Shown here in pieces: positions 26,624-34,423 of a stretch of 64,000 nucleotides of DNA (position 1 is the stretch's first letter; each line of letters starts with the position of its first letter). The DNA lies in contig WGMW01000002.1 of NCBI GenBank assembly GCA_016124845.1, forward strand, positions 30,601-94,600. Direction: 5' to 3'. The notes under the pieces are model-generated. The model saw nothing but the letters and a program-made list of their open reading frames with translations. It did not search any database and was not told where the DNA came from. A program made the translations under genes and the position numbers. The stretch is from Flavobacteriales bacterium (GTDB lineage Bacteria; Bacteroidota; Bacteroidia; UBA10329).

Positions 26624-26646
26624 GATACTCTTGTTATACGTTGATA

Positions 26647-26661
26647 GTTGAACGCACATAC
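26647..26661. promoter_or_regulatory. operator-like box before the unknown gene
   Basis: GTTGAACGCACAT matches the box ahead of the XRE gene (GTTGAACGTACAA) at 11 of 13 positions. It lies between the XRE stop and the next ATG. A regulatory role is inferred. Confidence 0.4.
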
Positions 26662-26687
26662 ATGTTGTAGATTGTGCATGGGTCGCC

Positions 26688-26915
26688 TTACTGCGGCCCT
26701 TTCCGTTTCTTCTCCTCCTTGCACAGTTTTTCCAGTTTTCTGATGGTGATGTCCAGCATGGCGCACCATAGTTCCAGTATATCGATACGCGGTTGTGCCT
26801 TTCCGCTCTCTATACGGGCAACATGGCGCTGACTGATACCGATTTCGTCTGCAATGTTTTGCTGGGTAAGGTCTTTCAGGCGTCTTAGCTGACGCAGTTT
26901 GGCTCCACGTTCCAT
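26688..26915 (-). CDS. XRE-family helix-turn-helix regulator
   Basis: A 75-residue DNA-binding protein from the ATG at 26915 (MERGAKLRQLRRLKDLTQ); the frame is open to 26972 but the HTH fold begins here. The Cro/CI-type helix-turn-helix is clear: LTQQNIADEIGISQRHVARIESGKAQPRI. A basic C-terminal helix (KLEKLCKEEKKRK) follows. It heads the three-gene unit, as antitoxin-type or autoregulatory XRE proteins often do. The unknown gene starts 64 bases further on. Confidence 0.88.
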   Translation of the reverse strand: MERGAKLRQLRRLKDLTQQNIADEIGISQRHVARIESGKAQPRIDILELWCAMLDITIRKLEKLCKEEKKRKGPQ

Positions 26916-26924
26916 GGTTTTGAG

Positions 26925-26940
26925 GTTGAACGTACAACAT
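26925..26940. promoter_or_regulatory. operator-like palindromic box before the XRE gene
   Basis: GTTGAACGTACAACAT has a GTTG...CAAC dyad and lies 10 bases before the XRE start, a position where autoregulation would act. It recurs in close form before the next gene. Confidence 0.45.
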
Positions 26941-27163
26941 GGTCTAAATTGATACTCCACGGGCTGAAACACGACCCTGTTGTCTTATTTGTAATCCAAA
27001 AATAACAGAGTTTTGTTTCTGTCAACATGAAAAATCAACATTCATATAGAATTTCTCATTGGGGAGGGGCGTGGCAAGAGCTCTCAGAAGTGTCTGACAC
27101 AGTTTGTTGAGCAGACTCCTAAATGATGAAGTTTGAGTACACCTCACCGTGCAGATGTGTAAA

Positions 27164-27616
27164 TTATCGGGTATGGAAATCCAGCGAAGCTGAATTGATG
27201 CAGTAGCGCAGTCCCGTAGGTTCGGGGCCATCATCGAACACATGGCCAAGGTGGGCGTTGCAACGGGCGCAGTGTACCTCATCTCGGTTCATGCCGAAAC
27301 TGAGGTCTGTTGATTTTTCTACGTGATTGCCGATGTAGGTGTAAAAACTTGGCCAGCCCGTACCACTTTTGAACTTGGTCTTGCTATCAAAAAGGTCCAA
27401 CCCGCAACAGATGCAGGTGTAGATGCCATCGGCCTTATTGTCCCAATACTTGCCGGTAAACGCCTGTTCGGTATCGTGCTTTCGAGTAACCAAGTATTGT
27501 TGTTCGGTGAGCTTTTCCTTCCAGTAGCTATCGGGCTTCGATATTTTCTGGATGTCCTGAGAAAAGGAAGTGAATGGCAAAAGGAAGATGATGAAAGCAA
27601 AAAGAATGGCGCGCAT
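27164..27616 (-). CDS. msrB: peptide-methionine (R)-S-oxide reductase
   Basis: MsrB reduces methionine-R-sulfoxide in proteins. Started at the ATG at 27616 it has 150 residues with a signal peptide (MRAILFAFIIFLLPFTSFSQ), so it acts in the envelope. Zinc ligands are Cys68/Cys71 (CICCG) and Cys116/Cys119 (CARC); the catalytic Cys139 lies in RYCINSASLDF. SGTGWPSF and HLGHVFDDGP are further family motifs. A longer frame would run into the transporter gene, 62 bases upstream. The 248 bases between this gene and the XRE gene show no gene. Confidence 0.96.
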   Translation of the reverse strand: MRAILFAFIIFLLPFTSFSQDIQKISKPDSYWKEKLTEQQYLVTRKHDTEQAFTGKYWDNKADGIYTCICCGLDLFDSKTKFKSGTGWPSFYTYIGNHVEKSTDLSFGMNRDEVHCARCNAHLGHVFDDGPEPTGLRYCINSASLDFHTR

Positions 27617-27678
27617 AACGTTGCAGTTTTGTCGCAAGTTAAACAGGTGTGAGTTAAAGAATGTTCTGACCTCTACCG

Positions 27679-28578
27679 TTAAGGTGCGATCAGCGTTTGC
27701 TTCCGAATCTTTCGCTTGGTTCGCCACTCAAGCAATCCATTGGCCGCCACGGCCACAATTATGGTACTTGCGCCTGCATAAAAACCGAGGTTCAGTTCCT
27801 TGTGCTCCTCAAAGATAAAAGCCGCCAGAATGATGGAATAAACAGGTTCCAGATTCACCGAAAGGTTCATTACAAAAGGAGAGACATGCTGTAGCGCCTG
27901 ATACGAAAGCTGCATGGCGTAGACCGTGCAGACCGTACTCAGAATAAGCAGATAACCGCTATCGGATAGTGTTGGAACAAGATCGGAAACAGGGAAAAAG
28001 TGTATATAAACAGGTGCCAAAATGGTAAGTGTTCCCAAGCCACCGATAAGTTCGTAGAACAGGAGGTTCCTCGGGCCGTGATTCTTCAATAAAGACTTGG
28101 TTTCGATGGTGAAATAGGCACAGAGCATGGCGCTGATGAGCCCCAATGAAATTCCCATGGCATACAGTTTCTGAAAACGGAAAATGAGAAAGATGCCGAA
28201 GATGATGATCAATCCGAGAATCACCTCTGATAGCTGTGGTCTTCGCCTGTACATCAATGGTTCGAGAATGGATGTGAACAGCGCGGTGCTGGCCAGCGCA
28301 CTTAGTGCCACCGAAACATTCGAATACTTGATGGCCCCGAAAAATGATACCCAGTGCAAGGCAATGGTTCCGCCTACAAAGGCGATCTTCTTCATTTCTT
28401 TCCACGGAGGGGATTCCAGTTCACCACGCCATTTAAGGAACAAACCCAAGGCAATTACTGTGAGGAGAATACGCCACCACACCAGAGGAAATTCCGATAA
28501 GGAGATGAGTCGGCCTAATATACCCGTGAATCCCCACAGGAAGATGGCGAAATGCATCTGCAGATAGGCGCGTTTCAT
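27679..28578 (-). CDS. EamA/DMT-family transporter
   Basis: A 299-residue membrane protein with ten predicted hydrophobic segments in two homologous EamA halves (FAIFLWGFTGILGRLISL at the start; QALQHVSPFVMNLSVNLEP near the end, the typical second-half motif). Families of this fold export amino acids, metabolites or drugs; the substrate is not readable. The ATG at 28578 is preferred to a TTG three codons earlier. It is transcribed divergently from the sterol-desaturase-family gene. Confidence 0.88.
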   Translation of the reverse strand: MKRAYLQMHFAIFLWGFTGILGRLISLSEFPLVWWRILLTVIALGLFLKWRGELESPPWKEMKKIAFVGGTIALHWVSFFGAIKYSNVSVALSALASTALFTSILEPLMYRRRPQLSEVILGLIIIFGIFLIFRFQKLYAMGISLGLISAMLCAYFTIETKSLLKNHGPRNLLFYELIGGLGTLTILAPVYIHFFPVSDLVPTLSDSGYLLILSTVCTVYAMQLSYQALQHVSPFVMNLSVNLEPVYSIILAAFIFEEHKELNLGFYAGASTIIVAVAANGLLEWRTKRKIRKQTLIAP

Positions 28579-28655
28579 GGGACGCAAATGTCGGTAAAAG
28601 GCCGACTGAAAATAGCGTTGCGGTAAGTAAATGCAGATGTTACTTTTAAGGTCGG

Positions 28656-29537
28656 ATGCAAGAAGAATTGCTTAGCAAAATGGTGCCAGCGGTGGTTATG
28701 CTGGTGCTTGGTATTTTGGAAGCGCTCGGTGGCCTGTACATCAAAGACAGGCGCACCAGAAATGATTTCACCATTGAATTGGTGAGTTTGGTAACGTTGC
28801 CAACGCTTATTCAACCAGCAATTTTTCTGTGTGTTGTCTGGGGCATGCGGGCTGCGTTTCCTCAACTGGAAGATCATTTCGTACATGTTTCCTTCTGGTG
28901 GTGCATCCTCGCATTTCTGGTGTTCGATGACCTCACGCAATACCTCTGGCATCGCCTTTCGCATGTTAACAGAACCATGTGGAAGCTGCATCGTCCGCAC
29001 CATGTGGTGGAGGAGATGGGCGTGATGGTCACATATCGGAACGCAGTTCTTTACTACGCGCTCATGCCAGGCATTTGGTTTTCGGCATTGCTCGTCTATC
29101 TGGGCATGGGCTACGCTTATCTGTTCTACCTGCCGGTAAAGCTCACCATCATTCTGTTGGCGCACAGCGAGACCAAATGGGACCGATTCCTTTACCGCTA
29201 TAAGTTTCTGAATCCATTGGCGTGGATCGTTGAAAGGGTGATATCCACCCCAAGCACGCATTTCGCGCATCATGGCCTCACGGCCGATGATGGCGTAAGC
29301 AACCCGAACGGCAACTACGGCAACCTGCTCTTCATTTGGGATGTCCTGTTCGGAACGGCCAAGATCACGCGGAAATATCCCACACGTTTCGGTGCGTGGA
29401 ATCAGGTAAAGGAACCGTGGTATGTTCAGCTGCTGTTTCCGATCATTCGGTCGAAAGACGAACGAAGCGAACTGCATTCCATCCGAACAAAAAACGACTA
29501 CGACCCTTCGGTGGATTTCAAGGAGTTCAATCGCTGA
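28656..29537 (+). CDS. sterol desaturase / fatty acid hydroxylase family protein
   Basis: A 293-residue membrane di-iron enzyme. The His clusters that bind the two irons are HRLSH, HRPHH and HFAHH, separated by hydrophobic membrane segments. The family hydroxylates or desaturates fatty acyl, sterol or carotenoid substrates using O2. No lipid gene is adjacent, so the substrate is open. A second member of the family lies at 46615-47775. Confidence 0.9.
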   Translation: MQEELLSKMVPAVVMLVLGILEALGGLYIKDRRTRNDFTIELVSLVTLPTLIQPAIFLCVVWGMRAAFPQLEDHFVHVSFWWCILAFLVFDDLTQYLWHRLSHVNRTMWKLHRPHHVVEEMGVMVTYRNAVLYYALMPGIWFSALLVYLGMGYAYLFYLPVKLTIILLAHSETKWDRFLYRYKFLNPLAWIVERVISTPSTHFAHHGLTADDGVSNPNGNYGNLLFIWDVLFGTAKITRKYPTRFGAWNQVKEPWYVQLLFPIIRSKDERSELHSIRTKNDYDPSVDFKEFNR

Positions 29538-29641
29538 ACCAGCAAACATCGGTTGTTCGAATGCGTGCAATCGGTCTTCACAAATTTTATCCGTACTTCA
29601 TATTAGAATTTGTTTCCAAGTTTTTCGTTTCATTGCGACTC

Positions 29642-30103
29642 ATGAGAAGATCACTGATCATTGGAGGTTTGATGCTGTTATCGGTTCTGGGTGTTTCAGC
29701 ACAGGACAAGGACGACATTCTCGGTTACTGGCTTGATGAGAAGCAGGAGACCGTTGTGCGGATATATGAGGATAACGGATTGTATTTCGGTCGCGTGGAA
29801 TGGCTTAAAGATTCGTTGGACGTGTTTGGAAATCCAAGGCGAGATGTGTTGAACGATGACCCCGACCTGCGCTCCCGCACGGTTCTCGGTGCCGACATGC
29901 TTATCGGGTTCGAATGGGATGGAGAAGGTGCTTGGCGAAAAGGCCAGATCTACTACTACCAGACGGGCAACGATTACAACGGCAAGATCTATCTCGAAGA
30001 AGGGAAACTGAAACTGAAAGGCTACTACAGCATTCTCTTCTTTTTGGGAAGGACCAAAACCTGGGAACGCTTGCACAACCCCGAAGCCTACGGACTGGAA
30101 TGA
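29642..30103 (+). CDS. DUF2147 secreted protein
   Basis: A 153-residue protein with a signal peptide (MRRSLIIGGLMLLSVLGVSA-Q) followed by a DUF2147 domain: ILGYWLDEKQETVVRIYEDN, a lipocalin-like beta-barrel with GADMLIGFEWDGEGAWRKG and a terminal GRTKTWERL. No biochemical function is established for the family. The ATG at 29642 is chosen because it gives the signal peptide. Its stop overlaps the start of the membrane-bound AraC-type regulator by four bases (ATGA). Confidence 0.88.
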   Translation: MRRSLIIGGLMLLSVLGVSAQDKDDILGYWLDEKQETVVRIYEDNGLYFGRVEWLKDSLDVFGNPRRDVLNDDPDLRSRTVLGADMLIGFEWDGEGAWRKGQIYYYQTGNDYNGKIYLEEGKLKLKGYYSILFFLGRTKTWERLHNPEAYGLE

Positions 30104-31254
30104 ACATGTCTGAGGCCATATTGTACATTGGGTTGGCGCAGTCCATTTTTGCTGCGTTTGCCTTGGCCACGCGCAGGTACGTTTCGCTGCCAGATAAACT
30201 GCTGATCGGTGGGCTGATGCTGTTCGCGTTCAAGTTCATCATTCTTATCTTGCACACAGAGCATAGCGAATTCTTCGATGCGCAGTTCTCGCTCGGACTC
30301 ATCCCGCTCACATTCGGCCCCATTCTGTACCTCTACACTTCGTACCTCGTGTCCGACCGCAAGCGTTTCCGTCCGTGGGATCTGCTGCATTTCGTGCCGT
30401 TCGTCTTCATCACCGTGGCGTATTTCATGTTCTTTCAAGATGTGGTCGATTTCTCGGATGAGGCCTACCTCAATCAGGACGAATACCTGTGGGTGCGGGT
30501 CACATTCGCCATTGTTTTCTTCACATCCGTGATCGCTTACACGGTTCTCACGTTCGTCAAACTCATCAATTTCCGTAAGACCATCGAAGCGCAGTTCAGC
30601 TATCGCGATGCACAGGTGCGATTGTTCTGGCTCAACTTCATTGCGCTGCTGTTCAGCCTCAGCGGACTGGTGGTGATCATTGCGGGAACCTACAACGCCA
30701 TCATGTTCAAGAAAGTGGTCGATACTTCGCTGCTTTCGCACATCGGCCTCACAAGCGTGGCGTATTGCATCAGCTATTTCGGGTTGCGGCAGCCCACACT
30801 TTACCGCTCAGAATATACGGTGGAGGAGAAGGACGAACCCGAACTCATCAAACCCGAACTGAATGAGAAAGAGGTGAAACCGCGTTTTTCTGAGGAGGAA
30901 GCGCAGGTGCTCACCGAACGCCTCATCCTTCACATGAATGAGGAACGTCCGTACCTGAATCCAGAACTGACATTGGGCGAACTCTCGGCACAGATCAACC
31001 TGCCGAAGCATGAGCTTACCGAACTGCTGAATGTGCATATCGGCAAGAACTTTTTCTCGTTTGTGAATGAATTCCGTTTGAAGGCCGTGGTGCGCAGGCT
31101 CGCCAATCCCGATTACGACCACCTCACCATCATCGGCATTGCCAACGACTGCGGTTTCAATTCCAAATCAACGTTTAACAGCCTTTTCAAGCAGTTTACA
31201 GGCAAAACGCCCTCGGAGTATAAAAAGGAGTTGCGGGAAAACTCGCCAGCCTAA
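30100..31254 (+). CDS. membrane-anchored AraC-type transcriptional regulator
   Basis: A 384-residue protein with an N-terminal region of seven hydrophobic segments (about residues 1-230), a charged linker (EEKDEPELIKPELNEKEVKP) and a C-terminal AraC/XylS double helix-turn-helix domain (LTLGELSAQINLPKHELTEL; IIGIANDCGFNSKSTFNSLF, FKQFTGKTPSEYK). This architecture is common in Bacteroidota and probably lets a membrane signal control transcription. The coupled DUF2147 gene may be its target or sensor partner. Confidence 0.9.
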   Translation: MNMSEAILYIGLAQSIFAAFALATRRYVSLPDKLLIGGLMLFAFKFIILILHTEHSEFFDAQFSLGLIPLTFGPILYLYTSYLVSDRKRFRPWDLLHFVPFVFITVAYFMFFQDVVDFSDEAYLNQDEYLWVRVTFAIVFFTSVIAYTVLTFVKLINFRKTIEAQFSYRDAQVRLFWLNFIALLFSLSGLVVIIAGTYNAIMFKKVVDTSLLSHIGLTSVAYCISYFGLRQPTLYRSEYTVEEKDEPELIKPELNEKEVKPRFSEEEAQVLTERLILHMNEERPYLNPELTLGELSAQINLPKHELTELLNVHIGKNFFSFVNEFRLKAVVRRLANPDYDHLTIIGIANDCGFNSKSTFNSLFKQFTGKTPSEYKKELRENSPA

Positions 31255-31259
31255 GAGAA

Positions 31260-31739
31260 TTAATAGACTGCGTTATAATCAATGATCAGGTGAAGTGGCG
31301 TAGTGGCATTTGTGTCAACGTTTACGGGACTCAAATTCCCTTGTCCATCCATGTAATTGAAATAGTACATGGTATCTTCCTTAACCAGCACCGTATAAAG
31401 ACCAGTTGGAAGGTTCATTTCATAGAAACCTCTGTGGTCGGACCGAGTTACAAAGATCAGATGCTCATCTATAATTTCTTTGGATAGATTTTGCGGCAGT
31501 TCTTCCATCAGTATATTGATCGGACGGCAGAAAAGCACATCCCGCTCTACAGGATACCAAATGGCATTTTTTCCAACAGGCGGCATCCAATTTCCTTCAC
31601 GATAAATGACCGAACCCCAAATACCTTGGTCAATGGTCACATACTGGTCATAGACCATGTTCTGCGTAATCTCCTCATCTCGCGAACAGGACGTGACCAG
31701 CAAAATCAGAATTGGAATAGCCGATTTTAAAGAACTCAT
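31260..31739 (-). CDS. hypothetical lipoprotein
   Basis: The start at 31739 gives a lipoprotein signal (MSSLKSAIPILILLVTSC) and a 159-residue protein; ATGs at 31760 and upstream are possible. The second half has the look of a small carboxypeptidase-regulatory-like or transthyretin-like beta domain (MNLPTGLYTVLVKEDTMYYF). I do not recognise a specific family. It is convergent with the AraC-type regulator, 5 bases away. Confidence 0.7.
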   Translation of the reverse strand: MSSLKSAIPILILLVTSCSRDEEITQNMVYDQYVTIDQGIWGSVIYREGNWMPPVGKNAIWYPVERDVLFCRPINILMEELPQNLSKEIIDEHLIFVTRSDHRGFYEMNLPTGLYTVLVKEDTMYYFNYMDGQGNLSPVNVDTNATTPLHLIIDYNAVY

Positions 31740-31795
31740 CGCTGCTGCAAACGACTTCATCTCATCTCTATTATAGCGATTAAACACATTCAAAT

Positions 31796-31827
31796 TCCCT
31801 CCCCTTTGGGGAGGTCAGGAGGGGTTG
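31796..31827. repeat. GC-rich dispersed repeat
   Basis: CCCTCCCCTTTGGGGAGG followed by TCAGGAGGGGTTG, an intergenic repeat type widely seen in Bacteroidota; the first part is a CCCC-TTT-GGGG hairpin directly after the stop of the barrel-protein gene, where it could also act on mRNA ends. Confidence 0.6.
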
Positions 31828-32505
31828 CTAATCACAACACTTCTTCTGCTTTTTCAGTTCGCTCAAACCAACCTGATACGTAATGCCAATGCGGAACATG
31901 AGCCCCGTTTCGTAATGAGAGAACGGATGCTCCTTCACCTTCGTGTCTGAATAACCTGCCGTCAGCGAGCGGTCTGTGGTCGATTGCCCGAAACTTCCAG
32001 GGCCCGCACCGATGTTCAGATGCACGAACAGACCCTTGTAAAAGTTGCAGCGCGTTCCGATGCCGAAATGATGCATGATGGAATTGCTCACCACTTTTCG
32101 GCTCACCGTGTACGTGTCCGTGCCGTCTGGTGTCGGAATCCTTTCTTCACGGGTCGATTTGATGAAGCCATAGTTCAGATCGTAGAACAGATAGGGCGAG
32201 AAGAGGCGATTGCTGCGAATGGGAAAATACTGGTACACGAACGAGAATCCCGAACGCGCCCAATCGTTCTGTCCTGGAAACAATCCTTGGTAGATGATAT
32301 GCGGCCCCAGCGCCACCGCGTGGTGCTTCATGGTATAGGTGATATGAAATTCGCCCACCGCGCTTTCCAGGTACGAAAGCCCCGAATACGAAATATCGAT
32401 ACCCAATTTATTGTCAAACGCGGTACTGTCCTTCTGCGCCCAACCAAGTTGCACCGTGGCTATCAACACGCCAACTGTGAGAACTATTCTGCAAGCATTC
32501 TTCAT
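31828..32505 (-). CDS. outer-membrane beta-barrel protein
   Basis: A 225-residue protein with a signal peptide (MKNACRIVLTVGVLIATVQLG, WAQ) and alternating beta-strand pattern (HHAVALGPHIIYQGLF, FSPYLFYDLNYGFIKS, ETGLMFRIGITYQVGL). No domain beyond a generic small barrel is recognised. The C-terminus KKQKKCCD is unusual, with two cysteines next to the end. It is transcribed divergently from rraA. Confidence 0.7.
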   Translation of the reverse strand: MKNACRIVLTVGVLIATVQLGWAQKDSTAFDNKLGIDISYSGLSYLESAVGEFHITYTMKHHAVALGPHIIYQGLFPGQNDWARSGFSFVYQYFPIRSNRLFSPYLFYDLNYGFIKSTREERIPTPDGTDTYTVSRKVVSNSIMHHFGIGTRCNFYKGLFVHLNIGAGPGSFGQSTTDRSLTAGYSDTKVKEHPFSHYETGLMFRIGITYQVGLSELKKQKKCCD

Positions 32506-32554
32506 CGGAGGTCAAATTAGCTATTTTCAACCGTTCACCAATTCAAATGTAAAC

Positions 32555-33034
32555 ATGCAGCACGCAACCGCAGATCTTTGCGACAAACACATCGATAAGC
32601 TCCAAGTGGCCGAACCCATTTTCCTCGACATGGGTGGCGAAACCATGTTTGAAGGTGAGATTTATACGCTGAAGGTATTTGAGGACAACACGCTGGTGCG
32701 TAGCGTTTTAGAGAAGGATGGAACGGGAAAAGTACTCGTGGTCGATGGTGGCGGGTCATTGCGTTGTGCGCTTGTCGGTGACAACCTCGCAGCGTTGGCC
32801 ATCGAGAATAACTGGCGCGGCATGGTGGTGTACGGCTGCATCCGCGATTCCAGACAGATAGCCGAAATGGAGGTAGGCGTAAAGGCGCTCAATACCAACC
32901 CGACCAAAAGCATCAAACGCAACGAAGGGCAGGAGAATATTCCCGTGCGTTTCGCAGGGGTCGATTTCAAACCTGGCAGTTACCTCTATGCTGATGAGGA
33001 CGGAATTGTGGTGAGTGAATTTCCATTGCTGTAA
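32555..33034 (+). CDS. rraA: RraA family protein (ribonuclease E regulator A)
   Basis: The 159-residue length fits RraA. The family core is clear: VLVVDGGGSLRCALVGDNLAALA and GMVVYGCIRDSRQIAEMEVG. E. coli RraA binds and inhibits RNase E; many homologues are instead 4-hydroxy-4-methyl-2-oxoglutarate aldolases, and the trimeric fold alone does not settle this. The downstream oxidoreductase starts at the base right after the stop. Confidence 0.9.
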   Translation: MQHATADLCDKHIDKLQVAEPIFLDMGGETMFEGEIYTLKVFEDNTLVRSVLEKDGTGKVLVVDGGGSLRCALVGDNLAALAIENNWRGMVVYGCIRDSRQIAEMEVGVKALNTNPTKSIKRNEGQENIPVRFAGVDFKPGSYLYADEDGIVVSEFPLL

Positions 33035-34315
33035 TTGGCCACAACCAAACATATCGTCATTATCGGGAACGGCATTGCGGGCATCACCGCAGCGCGCCAC
33101 ATCCGTAAGCGCAGCGACCATCGCATCACCGTTATTTCAGCGGAAAGCGACCATTTCTTCTCGCGCACCGTGCTCATGTACATCTATATGGGCCACATGA
33201 AATACGAGCACACCAAACCGTACGAGGATTGGTTCTGGGAGAAGAATCGCATCGAACTCAAGCGGGCGTACGTTCAAAAAGTGAATCCGGATTCCCATTC
33301 GATCGAACTTGATGATGGAAGTTCGATGAACTATGATGAGCTGATCATTGCCACGGGCTCCAAGCCCAACAAGTTCGGTTGGAAGGGCCAGGAACTGAAA
33401 GGTGTGCAGGGATTGTATGGTTTGCAGGATCTGGAGCTGATGGAAGAATCGACCAAGGGAATTTCCAAAGCGGTGGTTGTCGGTGGTGGATTAATCGGCA
33501 TTGAAATGGCGGAAATGCTGCGTTCGCGCGGTTTTGAGGTAACCATGCTTGTTCGGGAAACGAGTTTTTGGAATACGGTTCTGCCAAAGGAGGAAAGTGA
33601 ACTCATCAATCGGCATATTCGTTCGCATAAGGTCGATCTACGGTTGGCTACCGAATTGGATGAGATCCTCGGTGATGAGAATGGAAAAGTTCGGGCTGTA
33701 AGAACGAGGTCTGGAGAAGAAATTCCTTGTCAATTCGTTGGTCTTACGGTTGGTGTAAGCCCAAATGTTTCATTTATGAAAGATGCTGGAATTGATATTG
33801 ACAAAGGAATTCTTGTAGATGGCGAATTGAGAACGAACGTGCCCAATATTTACGCGTTGGGAGACTGCGCTCAACTTCGGAATCCAAAACCGAACAGGAA
33901 GCCGATCGAGGCTGTTTGGTATGCTGGCAAAATGATGGGCGAAACGGTTGCTGCAACCATTTGCGGTCAGCCGACCGATTATGATCCTGGAATCTGGTTC
34001 AACTCCGCCAAGTTCTTCGATATCGAATATCAGACCTACGGAACCGTTCTTCCTGAATTGAAGGAGAATGAAGATTCCATTTTATGGGATGGAAACGATG
34101 GCAAACGTTGTCTGCGGATTGTATTCGATAGGAATTCAAAAGCGGTACTTGGTTTCAATGCTTTCGGCATCCGCTTGCGACACGAGGTCTGTGATGCTTG
34201 GATTCGCAATGGAGCAACCATTTCCGAAGTGATTTCCAACCTCGATAAAGCCAATTTCGACCCTGAGTTCTTCAAGAAATTCGAGAAAGAAGTGCAACTG
34301 CAAACAACTATTTGA
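33035..34315 (+). CDS. NAD(P)/FAD-dependent oxidoreductase (nitrite-reductase-like FAD subunit family)
   Basis: A 426-residue pyridine nucleotide-disulfide-type flavoprotein. The FAD loop IIGNGIAGITAARHIRK lies at residues 8-24, the NAD(P) loop VVVGGGLIGIEMAEML in the middle and the second FAD motif NIYALGDCAQL near residue 275. No redox CxxxxC pair is visible, as in the NirB/rubredoxin-reductase branch. The start is TTG, immediately after the rraA stop; the FAD motif begins so close that no later start is possible. It probably passes electrons to or from the polyferredoxin encoded 108 bases downstream. Confidence 0.88.
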   Translation: MATTKHIVIIGNGIAGITAARHIRKRSDHRITVISAESDHFFSRTVLMYIYMGHMKYEHTKPYEDWFWEKNRIELKRAYVQKVNPDSHSIELDDGSSMNYDELIIATGSKPNKFGWKGQELKGVQGLYGLQDLELMEESTKGISKAVVVGGGLIGIEMAEMLRSRGFEVTMLVRETSFWNTVLPKEESELINRHIRSHKVDLRLATELDEILGDENGKVRAVRTRSGEEIPCQFVGLTVGVSPNVSFMKDAGIDIDKGILVDGELRTNVPNIYALGDCAQLRNPKPNRKPIEAVWYAGKMMGETVAATICGQPTDYDPGIWFNSAKFFDIEYQTYGTVLPELKENEDSILWDGNDGKRCLRIVFDRNSKAVLGFNAFGIRLRHEVCDAWIRNGATISEVISNLDKANFDPEFFKKFEKEVQLQTTI

Positions 34316-34328
34316 AAACATGACTTTA

Positions 34329-34406
34329 GCCACAGAAACACAGATTTACACAGAAGGAAAGGACTCCTTTTCTGTGAAAATTCTGTGTATTCAGTGTCTC
34401 TGTGGC
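34329..34406. repeat. long imperfect inverted repeat between oxidoreductase and polyferredoxin genes
   Basis: The arms begin GCCACAGAAACACAGATTT and end with the complement ATTCAGTGTCTCTGTGGC; a second nested hairpin (AGGAAAGGACTCCTTTTCT) fills the loop. CACAGA-TTTACACAGA motifs are a dispersed repeat type of Bacteroidota. In the operon mRNA it would fold into a long stem between two cistrons. Confidence 0.8.
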
Positions 34407-34423
34407 AATAAAATGTTCTCAAG

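Noticed and set aside
28575..29570. 331-residue open frame on the minus strand
   Set aside because: It is antisense to the clear sterol-desaturase-family gene with its His clusters; no domain or signal in the minus frame.
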